Positions 33,059 to 41,919 of a DNA stretch of 64,000 nt are shown here, one piece after another. Below the pieces are notes generated by a model that saw nothing but the letters and a program-made list of their open reading frames with translations, searched no databases and was not told the DNA's origin. Where the stretch lies: assembly GCF_000934725.1 (NCBI RefSeq), contig NZ_JYNS01000016.1, forward strand, positions 1-64,000. The letters are read 5' to 3'. Positions within the stretch are counted from its first letter, which is position 1, and each line of letters begins with the position of its first letter. The DNA comes from Methyloterricola oryzae (lineage in GTDB: Bacteria > Pseudomonadota > Gammaproteobacteria > Methylococcales > Methylococcaceae). The translations under genes were made by a program, and so were the position numbers.

Positions 33059-33187
33059 ATGGGAGCCATCCTCGATTTAGTTGAAAAAATGAGATCCCCC
33101 ATGGGTATCGTTGTCACCATCGCGATCATCGCTGCTGGTGTATTCTTTATCCGTTGGGTCTTCGCCGACGATCAAGAAAAACAATAA
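33059..33187 (+). CDS. Single-span membrane peptide, 42 residues
   Basis: A short gene with its own promoter and terminator. It begins MGAILDLVEKMRSPMG, continues with one hydrophobic helix (IVVTIAIIAAGVFFIRWVF, residues about 17-35) and ends in a charged tail DDQEKQ. AAGG and GGG stand upstream of the ATG. No family is recognised. The amphipathic N-terminal segment followed by a membrane helix suggests a small inner-membrane peptide, perhaps a regulator or subunit of a larger complex; this is inference. Confidence 0.65.
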   Translation: MGAILDLVEKMRSPMGIVVTIAIIAAGVFFIRWVFADDQEKQ

Positions 33188-33198
33188 GGCTCTGAGAA

Positions 33199-33250
33199 GT
33201 GGCAAGCATAGGGCGGAAATAGCTCAAGCGAACGATCCTATACTTGCCAC
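33199..33250 (+). repeat. Long imperfect hairpin in the 3' part of the small-peptide transcript
   Basis: GTGGCAAGCATAGG (33199-33212) and CCTATACTTGCCAC (33237-33250) pair at 13 of 14 positions around a 24-nt loop. It begins 12 nt after the 42-residue gene and lies before the terminator at 33287. It has no T run after it, so it is more likely an RNA structural element than a terminator. It could belong to a small RNA processed from this 3' region. Confidence 0.6.
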
Positions 33251-33286
33251 ATCCGATCTAAGCCAGGACCAGAAGTGCCACTCAAG

Positions 33287-33310
33287 GAGCCCGTAAGGGC
33301 TCTTTTCGTT
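33287..33310 (+). terminator. Intrinsic terminator of the small-peptide transcript
   Basis: GAGCCC (33287-33292), loop GTAA, GGGCTC (33297-33302), followed by TTTTCGTTTT. It closes a transcript of roughly 320 nt from the promoter at 32951. Confidence 0.8.
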
Positions 33311-33345
33311 TTCGTGTCTGGATCTCGCTTTCCGCTACACCATTT

Positions 33346-34338
33346 CTAACGCCCGTCCCCTTCCACGGCAATCATGCCAGCTGCTTGCTGGTCCGCATGG
33401 TAGGATGAGCGCACTAGAGGCGCGCTGGCGACCTGGCTGAATCCCAGATCGCGCGCCAGTCTTGCGTAGTCGTTGAACTCCTCAGGCGTTACATAGTCGA
33501 CCACTGGTAAGTGGTCCCGGCTGGGCTGCAAATATTGGCCAAGGGTCAGCATGTCGCAGCCGTGCTCGCGCAAGTCGCCGAGGGTGGCCAGCACCTGATC
33601 CCGCGTTTCGCCCAATCCAAGCATCAGACCGGACTTGGTGGGAATGTCTGGATGGCGGAATTTGAAGCGCCGCAGCAGTTCCAAGGAGCCCTGGTAGTCC
33701 GCGCCGGGCCTGGCCTGTTTGTAAAGTGCAGGCACCGTTTCGAGATTGTGATTGAAGACGTCGGGCGGCGAAGCAGCCAGCGCATCCAGGGCTTTCTCGA
33801 CCCGGCCGCGGAAGTCAGGCACCAACACTTCGATGCGGGTTCGCGGTGATTCGCGGCGAATCGCCGTTATGCACGCCGCGAAGTGCGCGCCGCCGCCGTC
33901 GCGCAAGTCATCGCGGTCCACGGACGTGACGACGACATAGCGCAAACCCAGCTTGGCGATCGCTTGCGCCAGGCGCTCGGGCTCCAGGGAATCCAAGGGC
34001 TGGGGACGGCCATGTGCGACGTCGCAGAATGGGCAGCGCCGCGTGCAGATGTCGCCCATGATCATGAATGTGGCCGTACCCTGTCCGAAACATTCGCCCA
34101 GGTTGGGACATGCGGCCTCCTCGCACACGGTGTGCAGGCCCTGTTCGCGGAGCAGCCGCTTCACCCGCAGCGTCTCGTTCGAGTCGCCGGCGCGAACCCG
34201 GATCCAAGCGGGCTTTCGGATCGGGGCTTCGCTTGGAATTACCTTCACCGGAATGCGCGACAGCTTGTCTGCTTTGCGCTGGTGGGTTTCCGGCGTTAGC
34301 CGCGAGGGTGCCTGGAAATTCTGCCGATCTTGAGACAT
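33346..34338 (-). CDS. lipA: Lipoyl synthase
   Basis: A radical-SAM enzyme that inserts two sulfur atoms into octanoyl chains to make lipoyl cofactors. From ATG 34338 (330 residues) it has the auxiliary-cluster cysteines Cys72, Cys77 and Cys83 ([12 protein letters not shown]), the radical-SAM motif CTRRCPFC (Cys98, Cys102, Cys105) and the C-terminal RSSYHA serine. An in-frame TTG at 34353 is less likely. It follows lipB by four bases; LipB supplies the octanoylated substrate. Confidence 0.97.
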   Translation of the reverse strand: MSQDRQNFQAPSRLTPETHQRKADKLSRIPVKVIPSEAPIRKPAWIRVRAGDSNETLRVKRLLREQGLHTVCEEAACPNLGECFGQGTATFMIMGDICTRRCPFCDVAHGRPQPLDSLEPERLAQAIAKLGLRYVVVTSVDRDDLRDGGGAHFAACITAIRRESPRTRIEVLVPDFRGRVEKALDALAASPPDVFNHNLETVPALYKQARPGADYQGSLELLRRFKFRHPDIPTKSGLMLGLGETRDQVLATLGDLREHGCDMLTLGQYLQPSRDHLPVVDYVTPEEFNDYARLARDLGFSQVASAPLVRSSYHADQQAAGMIAVEGDGR

Positions 34339-34342
34339 GGTT

Positions 34343-34966
34343 TCATCGTTCAATGTGTGTGTAGCCGAATTCTTGCATGATGCGGGCCGTCAGCGAAACC
34401 CCGACTTCGGCAAGGGTGACGCGCACGCCAAGCGCTTCCAGGCTGGTGACTTCCAGTCCCTGATAACCGCAGGGATTGATTTGCCGGAACGGCCTCAGGT
34501 CGGCATCGACATTGAGACTGACGCCGTGGTAGCTGCAGCCCTTGCGGATACGCAATCCCAAGGACGCGATTTTCCTGCTGTCCACATAGACGCCGGGTGC
34601 GTCGGCGCGCGCCTGGGCGCGGATGCCGTATTGGCTGAGGGTGCCGATGATGGCGGCTTCGAGGTGTCGGACCAGTCCCCGAGGCCCCATCTGGCGGCGC
34701 TGCAAGTCGAACATGGCGTAGGCCACCAGTTGGCCCGGGCCATGATAGGTTACCTGCCCGCCGCGGTCCGACTGGACTATCGGAATATCGCCGGACGCCA
34801 GGATATGCGCGCGGTCGCCGTTACGGCCAAGGGTGAATACCGGCGGGTGCTCGGTCAGCCACAGTTCGTCCGCAGATTCACGCTCCCGTGTGTCCGTGAA
34901 CTGCCGCATCCTATCCCAGACGTCCACGTAGTCGCGTAGCCCTAAATTGCGCAGGCGCAGCAGCAT
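34343..34966 (-). CDS. lipB: Octanoyltransferase
   Basis: Transfers octanoyl groups from acyl carrier protein to lipoyl domains. The 207-residue protein has the catalytic pair Lys132 ([10 protein letters not shown]) and Cys166 ([12 protein letters not shown]) and the conserved [19 protein letters not shown] 34966 gives the family N-terminus; the open frame continues upstream into mgtE. It starts 4 bp after the mgtE stop, so mgtE-lipB-lipA look co-transcribed. Confidence 0.96.
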   Translation of the reverse strand: MLLRLRNLGLRDYVDVWDRMRQFTDTRERESADELWLTEHPPVFTLGRNGDRAHILASGDIPIVQSDRGGQVTYHGPGQLVAYAMFDLQRRQMGPRGLVRHLEAAIIGTLSQYGIRAQARADAPGVYVDSRKIASLGLRIRKGCSYHGVSLNVDADLRPFRQINPCGYQGLEVTSLEALGVRVTLAEVGVSLTARIMQEFGYTHIER

Positions 34967-34970
34967 CGGC

Positions 34971-36410
34971 TTACAGCAAGAACAGGGTAGCGAGTCCCAG
35001 GAAGATGAAGAAGCCCATGCTGTCGGTGATCGCCGTGAGCAGGACACTAGTGCCAACGGCGGGGTCCAGCCGCAACCGGTAACGCAGGAGCGGGATGGCC
35101 AAGCCCATCATGGCGGCCACCAGCAGATTCAGCATCATGGCGATGGACATGACCACGCCCAGTTGCCCGTCGTGATAAATCAGATAGGCCACCAGGCCGA
35201 TCAGGGAGCCCCAGACCGTTCCGTTGAGCAGGGCGATGAGGAGTTCCTTGACGAGCAGCTTGCGCACGTTGGCACCGCTGATCAAATCGAGCGCCAGCGA
35301 ACGTACGATCAGGGTGCTGGTCTGTGTCCCTGTGTTGCCGCCGATGCCGGCGACGATGGGCATCAGCGAGGCCAGGGCGACGATATGCGCGATGGTGCTT
35401 TCGAACAAGCCGATGACGCGGGTGCTCAGAAAGGCCGTGATCAGGTTGATTCCCAACCAAAACCAGCGGTTCTTGAGACTTTTCCAGATGCCGGAGAAAA
35501 GGTCTTCTTCTTCCAGCAGACCCGCCTGAGTCAGCATGTCCTCGGCGGACTGCTGTCGGATGTAGTCGACGATGGCGTCCACACGCAGACGCCCTTGAAG
35601 CTTGCCCTCATCGTCTACAACCGGGGCGGTCAGCAGATCGTAACGCTCGAAGGCGCGGGCGGCGTCGCCGGCCTCGTCGCGCAGGCGGAAGCTGACCACT
35701 TCCTTGGCCATGACGTCGTTGACGCGGTACTCCGGGCTATTGACCAGCAAGCGCTTCAGCGGCAGAACACCCTTGAGAATATTGCGCTCGTCCACCACGA
35801 ACAGCTTGTCGGTGTGCTCCGGCAGGTCGCCGCGCCGGCGCAGATAGCGCAGGACGACTCCCAGGGAAATGTCGTCGCGGATGGTCACCATGCTGAAATC
35901 CATGAGGGCGGCAACCGTATCTTCCTCATGGGCCAGGACCGACTCGAGCTGTGCCCTGCCCTGATCATTGAGGGATTCCAGAATCTCCTGGAGTACTTCC
36001 TCGGGCAGGTCCGGCGCGAGGTCGGCAATCTCGTCGGTGTCCAGCTGCTCGGTGGCGGTCAGCAGCTCCTCGGTGTCCATGTCCGAAATGAGCGTCTGGC
36101 GCACCGCATCGGAAACGTCCAGCAGGATCTGGCCATCCAGCTCGGATTTGACCAGATTCCACACGGTCAGGCGCGGTTCGAGCGGCAGTGCCTCGAGGAT
36201 GTATGCCACGTCCGCCGCATGGAGATCGTCCAGCTTTTGCTTGAGCGCCACCTGGTGGCGCTTGTGCAGGAGGGTTTCGACCAGGTCCTGCCTCGGCATG
36301 GACTGCTGGTGTACGATGGTTTCCTCAAGCTTTTGCTTGTTCAGCAGCTCGACCACCTCGTCGAGGTGTTGCCTGAGCAGATCTTCGGTAGGCGTGGTGT
36401 TCTGGTCCAT
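34971..36410 (-). CDS. mgtE: Magnesium transporter MgtE
   Basis: A Mg2+ channel/transporter of the inner membrane. The 479-residue protein has the N-terminal superhelical domain (about 1-140), a pair of CBS domains that sense cytoplasmic Mg2+ (about 145-270), a connecting helix and five membrane helices with the pore motif [20 protein letters not shown]. Length is normal. It sits between ybeD and lipB, which are neighbours in E. coli; this is an insertion into the dacA-ybeD-lipB-lipA group. Confidence 0.96.
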   Translation of the reverse strand: MDQNTTPTEDLLRQHLDEVVELLNKQKLEETIVHQQSMPRQDLVETLLHKRHQVALKQKLDDLHAADVAYILEALPLEPRLTVWNLVKSELDGQILLDVSDAVRQTLISDMDTEELLTATEQLDTDEIADLAPDLPEEVLQEILESLNDQGRAQLESVLAHEEDTVAALMDFSMVTIRDDISLGVVLRYLRRRGDLPEHTDKLFVVDERNILKGVLPLKRLLVNSPEYRVNDVMAKEVVSFRLRDEAGDAARAFERYDLLTAPVVDDEGKLQGRLRVDAIVDYIRQQSAEDMLTQAGLLEEEDLFSGIWKSLKNRWFWLGINLITAFLSTRVIGLFESTIAHIVALASLMPIVAGIGGNTGTQTSTLIVRSLALDLISGANVRKLLVKELLIALLNGTVWGSLIGLVAYLIYHDGQLGVVMSIAMMLNLLVAAMMGLAIPLLRYRLRLDPAVGTSVLLTAITDSMGFFIFLGLATLFLL

Positions 36411-36560
36411 GGGGCCGGCTTGAGGGTGATGGCGCTGCTGAGCGGCGGTATCGTGTCCAATGATGCCAGTCTAGCGCAGGTGGCTTAACGGCAGCTTAAG
36501 ATGACCGTGCGGGTTCTCCTCCCTTTGGCGGTCGGCGTGACCGGATTGGCTTTTGCGTTG

Positions 36561-36833
36561 TCATAACACCATGACGATATCCGGACTTGAACTCAGCTCC
36601 CGGTAGATGGCGTCGAGCTGTTCCTGGCTGCGAGCGTGCAGGTTCACGGTCACCGCCAGATATCGTCCACCCTTGCTGGAACGGCTCGCTACCGCCGTGT
36701 CGGGCAGGTCCGGCGCATGCCGCCGCACGATCGCCGCCACCCGTTGTGCAAAGTCTTCGCTTCCGCTACCGAAGACTTTGATGGGAAACTCGCAGGGAAA
36801 TTCCAGCAGTGGCCGTCCGCTCTCCTTGGTCAT
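36561..36833 (-). CDS. ybeD: YbeD-family protein (DUF493)
   Basis: A 90-residue protein with the DUF493 pattern: LLEFPCEFPIKVFGSGSEDF, the segment SRSSKGGRYLAVTVN and the C-terminal YRELSSSPDIVMVL. Its ferredoxin-like fold suggests a small regulatory role, and its place near lipB-lipA has linked it to lipoate metabolism, but its function is not established. It overlaps the end of the aminotransferase gene by 4 nt (ATGA). Confidence 0.95.
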   Translation of the reverse strand: MTKESGRPLLEFPCEFPIKVFGSGSEDFAQRVAAIVRRHAPDLPDTAVASRSSKGGRYLAVTVNLHARSQEQLDAIYRELSSSPDIVMVL

Positions 36834-37672
36834 AGGCCCTGGCGCAGACGCAGCTTGTGTTCCTGGTAGAGGCTGTTCATGCGCTGCCAGACAGGCCCAG
36901 GCGCGCCGTCGCCCACGGGGCTCTGGTCGAGCATGACCACGGGCAGGATTTCGCGGGTGGAACTGGTTACCCAGACCTCGCTGGCGGCCCGGAGTTCATT
37001 CAGTGATATGGGCCTTTCCTCGCAGGGAATACCATTTGCGTGGGCAATTTCCACGGTTAGGTCGCGGGTGATGCCGGGCAAGATGTCGTTGCCCTTGGGT
37101 GGGGTGACGATAGTGCCGCCGGAAACCACGAACAAATTGCTGGCCGCACCTTCTATCGCCTGGCCGTCGCGCACCAGGATGGCTTCCGCGCAGCCGGCAT
37201 CCACCGCCTGTTGCCGCTGTAGCACGTTCGCCAACAGCGTGATCGCCTTGATGTGACACCACTGCCAGCGTATGTCCGGCACGGTAATGGCGCAGACCCC
37301 GGAGGCTGGAATAGGCGCGATGGGCGTGCACATGGCGAACACGGTCGGCGGCGTGTTCTTGGGAAATGCGTGATCGCGCTTCGGCGGCGCGCCCCGGGTT
37401 ACCTGCAGATAGATCGACTGGTCCTCGGTGCCGTCGACCAGACGGGCAAAGATTGCCTCCCAGTCCGAGGTCGCCAGGGGGGATTCCATGCGTATGCCTT
37501 CCAGGCTGTTCTCCAGCCGCTGCAGATGTTCCGCCAGGCGAAAGGGTTTGCCCCCGTAGACCGGGATGACTTCGTACACGCCGTCACCAAACAGGAAGCC
37601 GCGGTCGAGCACCGAAATCTTTGCTGACTCGATGGGAAGGAAATCGCCGTTGAGGTAGACAATCTGGGTCAT
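36830..37672 (-). CDS. dat: Class IV aminotransferase, D-amino acid transaminase type
   Basis: A 280-residue PLP enzyme of fold type IV. The PLP lysine is Lys142 in HIKAITLLANVLQRQQA, and the start YLNGDFLPIESAKISVLDRG plus GDGVYEVIPVYGGKPF match D-alanine aminotransferases, which make D-glutamate or D-alanine for peptidoglycan. Branched-chain aminotransferase or aminodeoxychorismate lyase are the nearest alternatives but fit less well. It starts 6 bp after dacA, a D-Ala-D-Ala carboxypeptidase, which supports a D-amino acid role. Confidence 0.88.
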   Translation of the reverse strand: MTQIVYLNGDFLPIESAKISVLDRGFLFGDGVYEVIPVYGGKPFRLAEHLQRLENSLEGIRMESPLATSDWEAIFARLVDGTEDQSIYLQVTRGAPPKRDHAFPKNTPPTVFAMCTPIAPIPASGVCAITVPDIRWQWCHIKAITLLANVLQRQQAVDAGCAEAILVRDGQAIEGAASNLFVVSGGTIVTPPKGNDILPGITRDLTVEIAHANGIPCEERPISLNELRAASEVWVTSSTREILPVVMLDQSPVGDGAPGPVWQRMNSLYQEHKLRLRQGL

Positions 37673-37678
37673 GGTGTC

Positions 37679-38821
37679 TTATTTGAAGTACAGGCGGACG
37701 GAATCGATGGCTCGCCGGAAAATGCCGCCTTCGCCAACCGCTTGCATGGCGACCAGGTCGGTTTCGGCCACGGGCTGGTCGTTGAGGGCGACCTTGATCT
37801 GGCCCAGCTTCGCGCCTTTTTCCACCGGCGCGGTGACGGAATTACCGATCTCCATGGAGGCCTTGAGGTTCTGGTATTGGCCGCGCGGATAGGTCACGTA
37901 GAAATCGCGGGTCAAGCCCAGCGGGAGTTCGGTGATTTCCCCCTTCCACACCCGCGCTTCCGCCAGCTTCTCATTGGCCTTGTAAAGCGGGCGTGTTTCA
38001 AAGAAGCGGAACCCGTAATTGAGCAAGGCCTGATTGGCGTTCGCTCTTTCGTTGTCGCTATTGGTGCCCAGCACCACGGAGATCAGGCGCATGTTGTCGC
38101 GCAGCGCCGAGGTGACCAGGCAGAAGCCGGCGGTCGAGGTGTGGCCGGTCTTGACTCCGTCGACGGTCGGGTCACGCCACAGCAGCCGGTTACGGTTCAC
38201 CTGCTTGATGTTGTTGTACAGGAACTCCTTGATGGAATGCCATTTGTAATACTCGGGAAACTCCTCGATCATGGTCCGGGTCAGCACCGCCAGGTCGCGC
38301 GCTGTGGTGTAGTGCTCCGGATCGGGCAGGCCCATGCTGTTCTTGTAATGGGTGTTCTTCATCCCCAGGCGTTCGGCATTTTGATTCATCATCTGCGCGA
38401 ACACGGCCTCATCGCCCGCCACGTGCTCGGCCAGGGCCACGCTGGCATCATTGCCCGACTGCACGATCATGCCTTTGAGCAGACTCTCGACCGGAATCTG
38501 CGCGCCCACCTGTGCGAACATCCGCGAACCTTCGGTACGCCAGGCCTTTTCGCTCACGGTCACCATGTCGTCCAGCTTGAGATTGCCCTTGGCCAGTTCA
38601 GTAAACACCACGTAGGCGGTCATGATCTTGGTCAGGCTGGCCGGCTCCAGACGCTGGTCGGCATCCTTCTCCGCCAGGACGCGGCCACTGTTGAAGTCCA
38701 TCAGCAGGTAGGCCTTGGCTCCCACTTCCGGGGGAGCGGGAATCTGGATCGGATCGGCGGAATGGGTGGGGCGGGCAAGGGTGAGCAGGGTGAAGAGCAG
38801 TACGGGAACAAATGAGCGCAT
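37679..38821 (-). CDS. dacA: D-alanyl-D-alanine carboxypeptidase (PBP5/6 type)
   Basis: Trims the terminal D-Ala from peptidoglycan stems in the periplasm. From ATG 38821 (380 residues) it has a signal peptide ending HSA, the catalytic SLTK (Ser62-Lys65), QSGNDASVA and VDGVKTGHTS, then a C-terminal beta domain and an amphipathic membrane-binding helix (FRRAIDSVRLYFK). An in-frame upstream start exists but would hide the signal peptide. First gene of the dacA-dat-ybeD run. Confidence 0.96.
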   Translation of the reverse strand: MRSFVPVLLFTLLTLARPTHSADPIQIPAPPEVGAKAYLLMDFNSGRVLAEKDADQRLEPASLTKIMTAYVVFTELAKGNLKLDDMVTVSEKAWRTEGSRMFAQVGAQIPVESLLKGMIVQSGNDASVALAEHVAGDEAVFAQMMNQNAERLGMKNTHYKNSMGLPDPEHYTTARDLAVLTRTMIEEFPEYYKWHSIKEFLYNNIKQVNRNRLLWRDPTVDGVKTGHTSTAGFCLVTSALRDNMRLISVVLGTNSDNERANANQALLNYGFRFFETRPLYKANEKLAEARVWKGEITELPLGLTRDFYVTYPRGQYQNLKASMEIGNSVTAPVEKGAKLGQIKVALNDQPVAETDLVAMQAVGEGGIFRRAIDSVRLYFK

Positions 38822-39089
38822 CCGGTCAATCCTCTCAGGCTGTTCGCTATCGTTCGTTCGATGGGGTAGCGGCGCCATTGTAGCATGCTGGGACCGCCAC
38901 GTTCGCGGGTCCTGCCTGCCGGGACGGCATCAGCGCCAGTTTGACGCACACCCCGGCCGGAGGCGGCCAGGGAGTGCGTTGAGTGCCCACTTGCTTCGGG
39001 AATTCTGTGGCTAGGCACTACCCCTGGGTCAGCGTGAAGCTTCAGGCTTGCCGCCAGTTGGCATCGGCGGCATCGGTCGATGGGCCACG

Positions 39090-40637
39090 TTAACGCAGAA
39101 CGTTGGTGGTTTCCTGGGCGACAGCCCGAAAACGCTTCGGTTTTCTGGAGCCTGCCACCTGTGCCGTAAAGGTCACCTGGACTTTGTTGCGATAGACGCC
39201 CTGCTTGCGCGCGGTGAGCTTGATCTCCACTGTCCACGTGTTTCCGGCTGCGAGGCTGTCCAGCTTGCACACCACTTTGGTTTTCCCTTTGCAGGCGCCC
39301 TGGCTGGCCACAACGGATTCCAGCCGGGCTTTCGCGGACAGGACGTCGGTCAGCTTGACCTTATTGGCTTGAGTGGCGCCTTTATTGGTGAAGCTCAGGG
39401 TGTAGGTATAGCTTTGGCCCACCAAGACCGGATCCTGGGATTCGGACTGGCTTAGACCCTCGGCGGCGATGGGACCCTGAGGCTTGCCGGGTGTTGCGGT
39501 TCTGGAAGGCAAACCAACGGCGAAGGATTTGGCGAAGTAGATCAGGGGGCCTTGTCCAGTGTCAGCGAAATTGCTGAGCAAGCTGCGCGCCCCGGTGGCC
39601 GGATCGATGGCCTGGATGCCGCCCAATCCCGCCGTGTTGGCATTACCGTCGTCCAGGACCAATAGCCTGCCGTCCTGGGCCCAAACCTGGGCACGGGGCA
39701 TGCCAAGCACAGGCCCCTGGGATGTGGCACCGAAATCGCTCAGCAGGCGGCGTTCGCCGGTTTCCGTATTCACCGTGTCGAGGTTGAAACGCAGCTGGTC
39801 TACATTGAATTGATCGGAGCAAAAGAGCAGATTGGAAGCGCCTTTCAAGCCGCCCTCCGCAAACTCGGGGCCGGCCCCGCACCCCAAGGCGTTGTTCGGA
39901 ACCACAGTCCCGGCAGGCACCTGAGAGACGATGGAACGGCGCCCCGTCTCGGGATTGATCTCCAGCAGGGACGCGCTGGCCGAGACACCCGTTTCGGTGG
40001 CGAAAAGGCCGCCTTGCGGGTCAAGTCCCAGGAAATAGGTGAATGCAGGGCCTTGATTCGAGTCGGACGGATCGCTGAAAAGGCTTCTCTTGCCGCTTAT
40101 CGGGTCTATGGCGATGATGACGCCACCCGCCGAGTTTTCGTGGATCAGGAGGCGTCCCCCTGGCGTGGCCACAAGGCGCGTAAATGAGGTGCCTCGGCCG
40201 CCGATTGTCGGCCCGAATGAGGGGTCGGCTAATGGGCTGAGCAGCTGCCGGTCGCCAGTGGCCGGGTCAATGCTGTAGAGCGATTCCCGTAGTACAGGGT
40301 CGGGATGCTCTGCCGCCATGACATAGATCGTGCCAGCCGCAGACACGGCGACACCGTTCCAAAACGTGCCGCCACGGTTGCGTGATTCTGCCGACTGGGC
40401 ATTGCCGGCTAAGGCGTCGCGTTGTGCATCCGCCTCGCTATAGGCGCTGAGCAGGGTCCGTTGTCCGGTGGCGAGATCCACCCGAAACGCCGCATCGCAC
40501 GCCGGGCCAACGGATCCGTCGCACCAGGAACCGATGACGATGGCTTCTTCAGCCATGCATGTGGCCGCGCCCGTCGCGAGCAGCGCCGTGGCCAGGCCGG
40601 CGATCATGGTGGTGTTGCAGCGGTTGTGTGTTGTCAT
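39090..40637 (-). CDS. Secreted repeat protein with C-terminal DUF11-like domain
   Basis: A 515-residue exported protein. AAAGGAGG stands before ATG 40637 and a signal peptide follows (residues about 10-29, ending TCMAEE). Residues about 35-390 carry six copies of a short motif of the form (I/V)(D/N)xxTGxRxLLS, for example IDPATGDRQLLS and IDPATGARSLLS, spaced about 40-80 residues apart, suggesting a beta-propeller. Residues about 410-515 resemble a DUF11 domain (YTYTLSFTNKGATQANKVKL, then AGNTWTVEIKLTAR). It has paired cysteines. Function unknown; likely extracellular or outer-surface. Transcribed alone, with a GGACAC/GTGTCC hairpin (40659-40674) in the leader. Confidence 0.7.
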   Translation of the reverse strand: MTTHNRCNTTMIAGLATALLATGAATCMAEEAIVIGSWCDGSVGPACDAAFRVDLATGQRTLLSAYSEADAQRDALAGNAQSAESRNRGGTFWNGVAVSAAGTIYVMAAEHPDPVLRESLYSIDPATGDRQLLSPLADPSFGPTIGGRGTSFTRLVATPGGRLLIHENSAGGVIIAIDPISGKRSLFSDPSDSNQGPAFTYFLGLDPQGGLFATETGVSASASLLEINPETGRRSIVSQVPAGTVVPNNALGCGAGPEFAEGGLKGASNLLFCSDQFNVDQLRFNLDTVNTETGERRLLSDFGATSQGPVLGMPRAQVWAQDGRLLVLDDGNANTAGLGGIQAIDPATGARSLLSNFADTGQGPLIYFAKSFAVGLPSRTATPGKPQGPIAAEGLSQSESQDPVLVGQSYTYTLSFTNKGATQANKVKLTDVLSAKARLESVVASQGACKGKTKVVCKLDSLAAGNTWTVEIKLTARKQGVYRNKVQVTFTAQVAGSRKPKRFRAVAQETTNVLR

Positions 40638-40788
40638 CGAAACCTCCTTTGGAATCGTGGACACGGGGGTGTCCGCGCTTGGCAAAAGTTCCGACTCTAC
40701 CATGGGAGGCCGGTGTGGTCGTTCGAGTTTGTCTTACGCGCGCCGATTAACGGCAGGGAGAGCGATGCTGCGGAAGCCGCCGCCGGAC

Positions 40789-41919
40789 TCACGAAGCCAG
40801 CAGCCTGCGGTGGGTCTGGATGGACATCAGCATGCCGAAGCCGGCCATTAGGGTCACCATGGACGTTCCGCCGTAGCTGACCAGCGGCAAAGGCACGCCG
40901 ACCACCGGCAGGATGCCGATCACCATGCCCGTGTTCACAAACACGTAGATGAAGAAGGTGATGGTCATGGCCCCGGCCAGGATGCGGCAGAACTTGTCCT
41001 GGGCCTGCACCGCGATGTAGAAGCAGCGCGCCAGGATGAACAGGTAGATGGCCAGCAAGCCCAGGCATCCCAACAGACCGAACTCTTCGGCGAACACGGC
41101 GAATATGAAGTCCGTGGAGCGTTCCGGCAGGAATTCCAGATGGGATTGAGTTCCGTGCAGCCAGCCCTTGCCATAGATCCCTCCGGAACCGATGGCGATC
41201 TTGGACTGGATGATGTGGTAGCCGCGTCCCAGGGGGTCCGCCTCTGGATTCAGGAACATGAGCACCCGATCGCGTTGGTAGTCGTGCATGAAATGCCACA
41301 TGACCGGCAGCAGGCTGCCTCCCAGCGCGGCGATGGCGACGATGTAGCTCCACTGGATGCCGGCAAAGAACAGCACGGCGGCGCCCGATACACCGACGAG
41401 GAAGGCGGTGCCCAGGTCCGGTTGCTTGGCGATCATGGCCGTGGGCAGCAGAATCAGGATGCCGGCGATGGCCACCTCCGAAAACCGGGGCGGCGTAGGC
41501 CGGGAAGCAAGGAACCATGCCAGCATCAGCGGCGTGGAGAGTTTGGTCAATTCCGAAGGCTGGAAGCGGATGACGCCGAGATCCAGCCACCGCCTGGCGC
41601 CCAGCGACACCTCGCCGAACAGCATGACGGCCAGCAAAAGCATGATTCCAAGCAGGTACAGCGCCGGGCTGTAAAGAATAAGGTAACGGGGATGGATCTG
41701 GGCGACGACCAGCATCACGCCGAGTGCGAGCCCGAGGCGGGCCGCCTGACGCAGCACCACGCCCAGGTCCTGGCCGCCGGAACTGTACAGGATGATAAAC
41801 GCGGCACCGGCCAGCACCATGAGGCCACCAAGCAGGGGCAGGTCGATGTGAAGCTTCTGCAACCAACCCTGGGAGGCTTGTTGGTGGCTGCTGAAGGAAA
41901 TGAACGGCTCTTCCGCCAT
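40789..41919 (-). CDS. rodA: Rod-shape SEDS glycosyltransferase RodA
   Basis: RodA polymerises glycan strands during cell elongation, working with PBP2. The 376-residue protein has about ten membrane segments and the SEDS signatures GEVSLGARRWLDLGVIRFQP, AKQPDLGTAFLV and VVGVPLPLVSYGGTSM. ATG 41919 shares one base with the mrdA stop (TGATG), so translation is coupled. This completes mreB-mreC-mreD-mrdA-rodA. Confidence 0.96.
   Translation of the reverse strand: MAEEPFISFSSHQQASQGWLQKLHIDLPLLGGLMVLAGAAFIILYSSGGQDLGVVLRQAARLGLALGVMLVVAQIHPRYLILYSPALYLLGIMLLLAVMLFGEVSLGARRWLDLGVIRFQPSELTKLSTPLMLAWFLASRPTPPRFSEVAIAGILILLPTAMIAKQPDLGTAFLVGVSGAAVLFFAGIQWSYIVAIAALGGSLLPVMWHFMHDYQRDRVLMFLNPEADPLGRGYHIIQSKIAIGSGGIYGKGWLHGTQSHLEFLPERSTDFIFAVFAEEFGLLGCLGLLAIYLFILARCFYIAVQAQDKFCRILAGAMTITFFIYVFVNTGMVIGILPVVGVPLPLVSYGGTSMVTLMAGFGMLMSIQTHRRLLAS

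Noticed and set aside
34947-36488. 513-residue open frame antisense to mgtE
   Set aside because: Shadow of mgtE; Gln/Asp/His-rich and unlike any family.
36501-36566. 21-residue hydrophobic frame on the + strand between mgtE and ybeD
   Set aside because: It looks like a short signal segment but has no promoter or good ribosome-binding site, and it runs into the end of ybeD.
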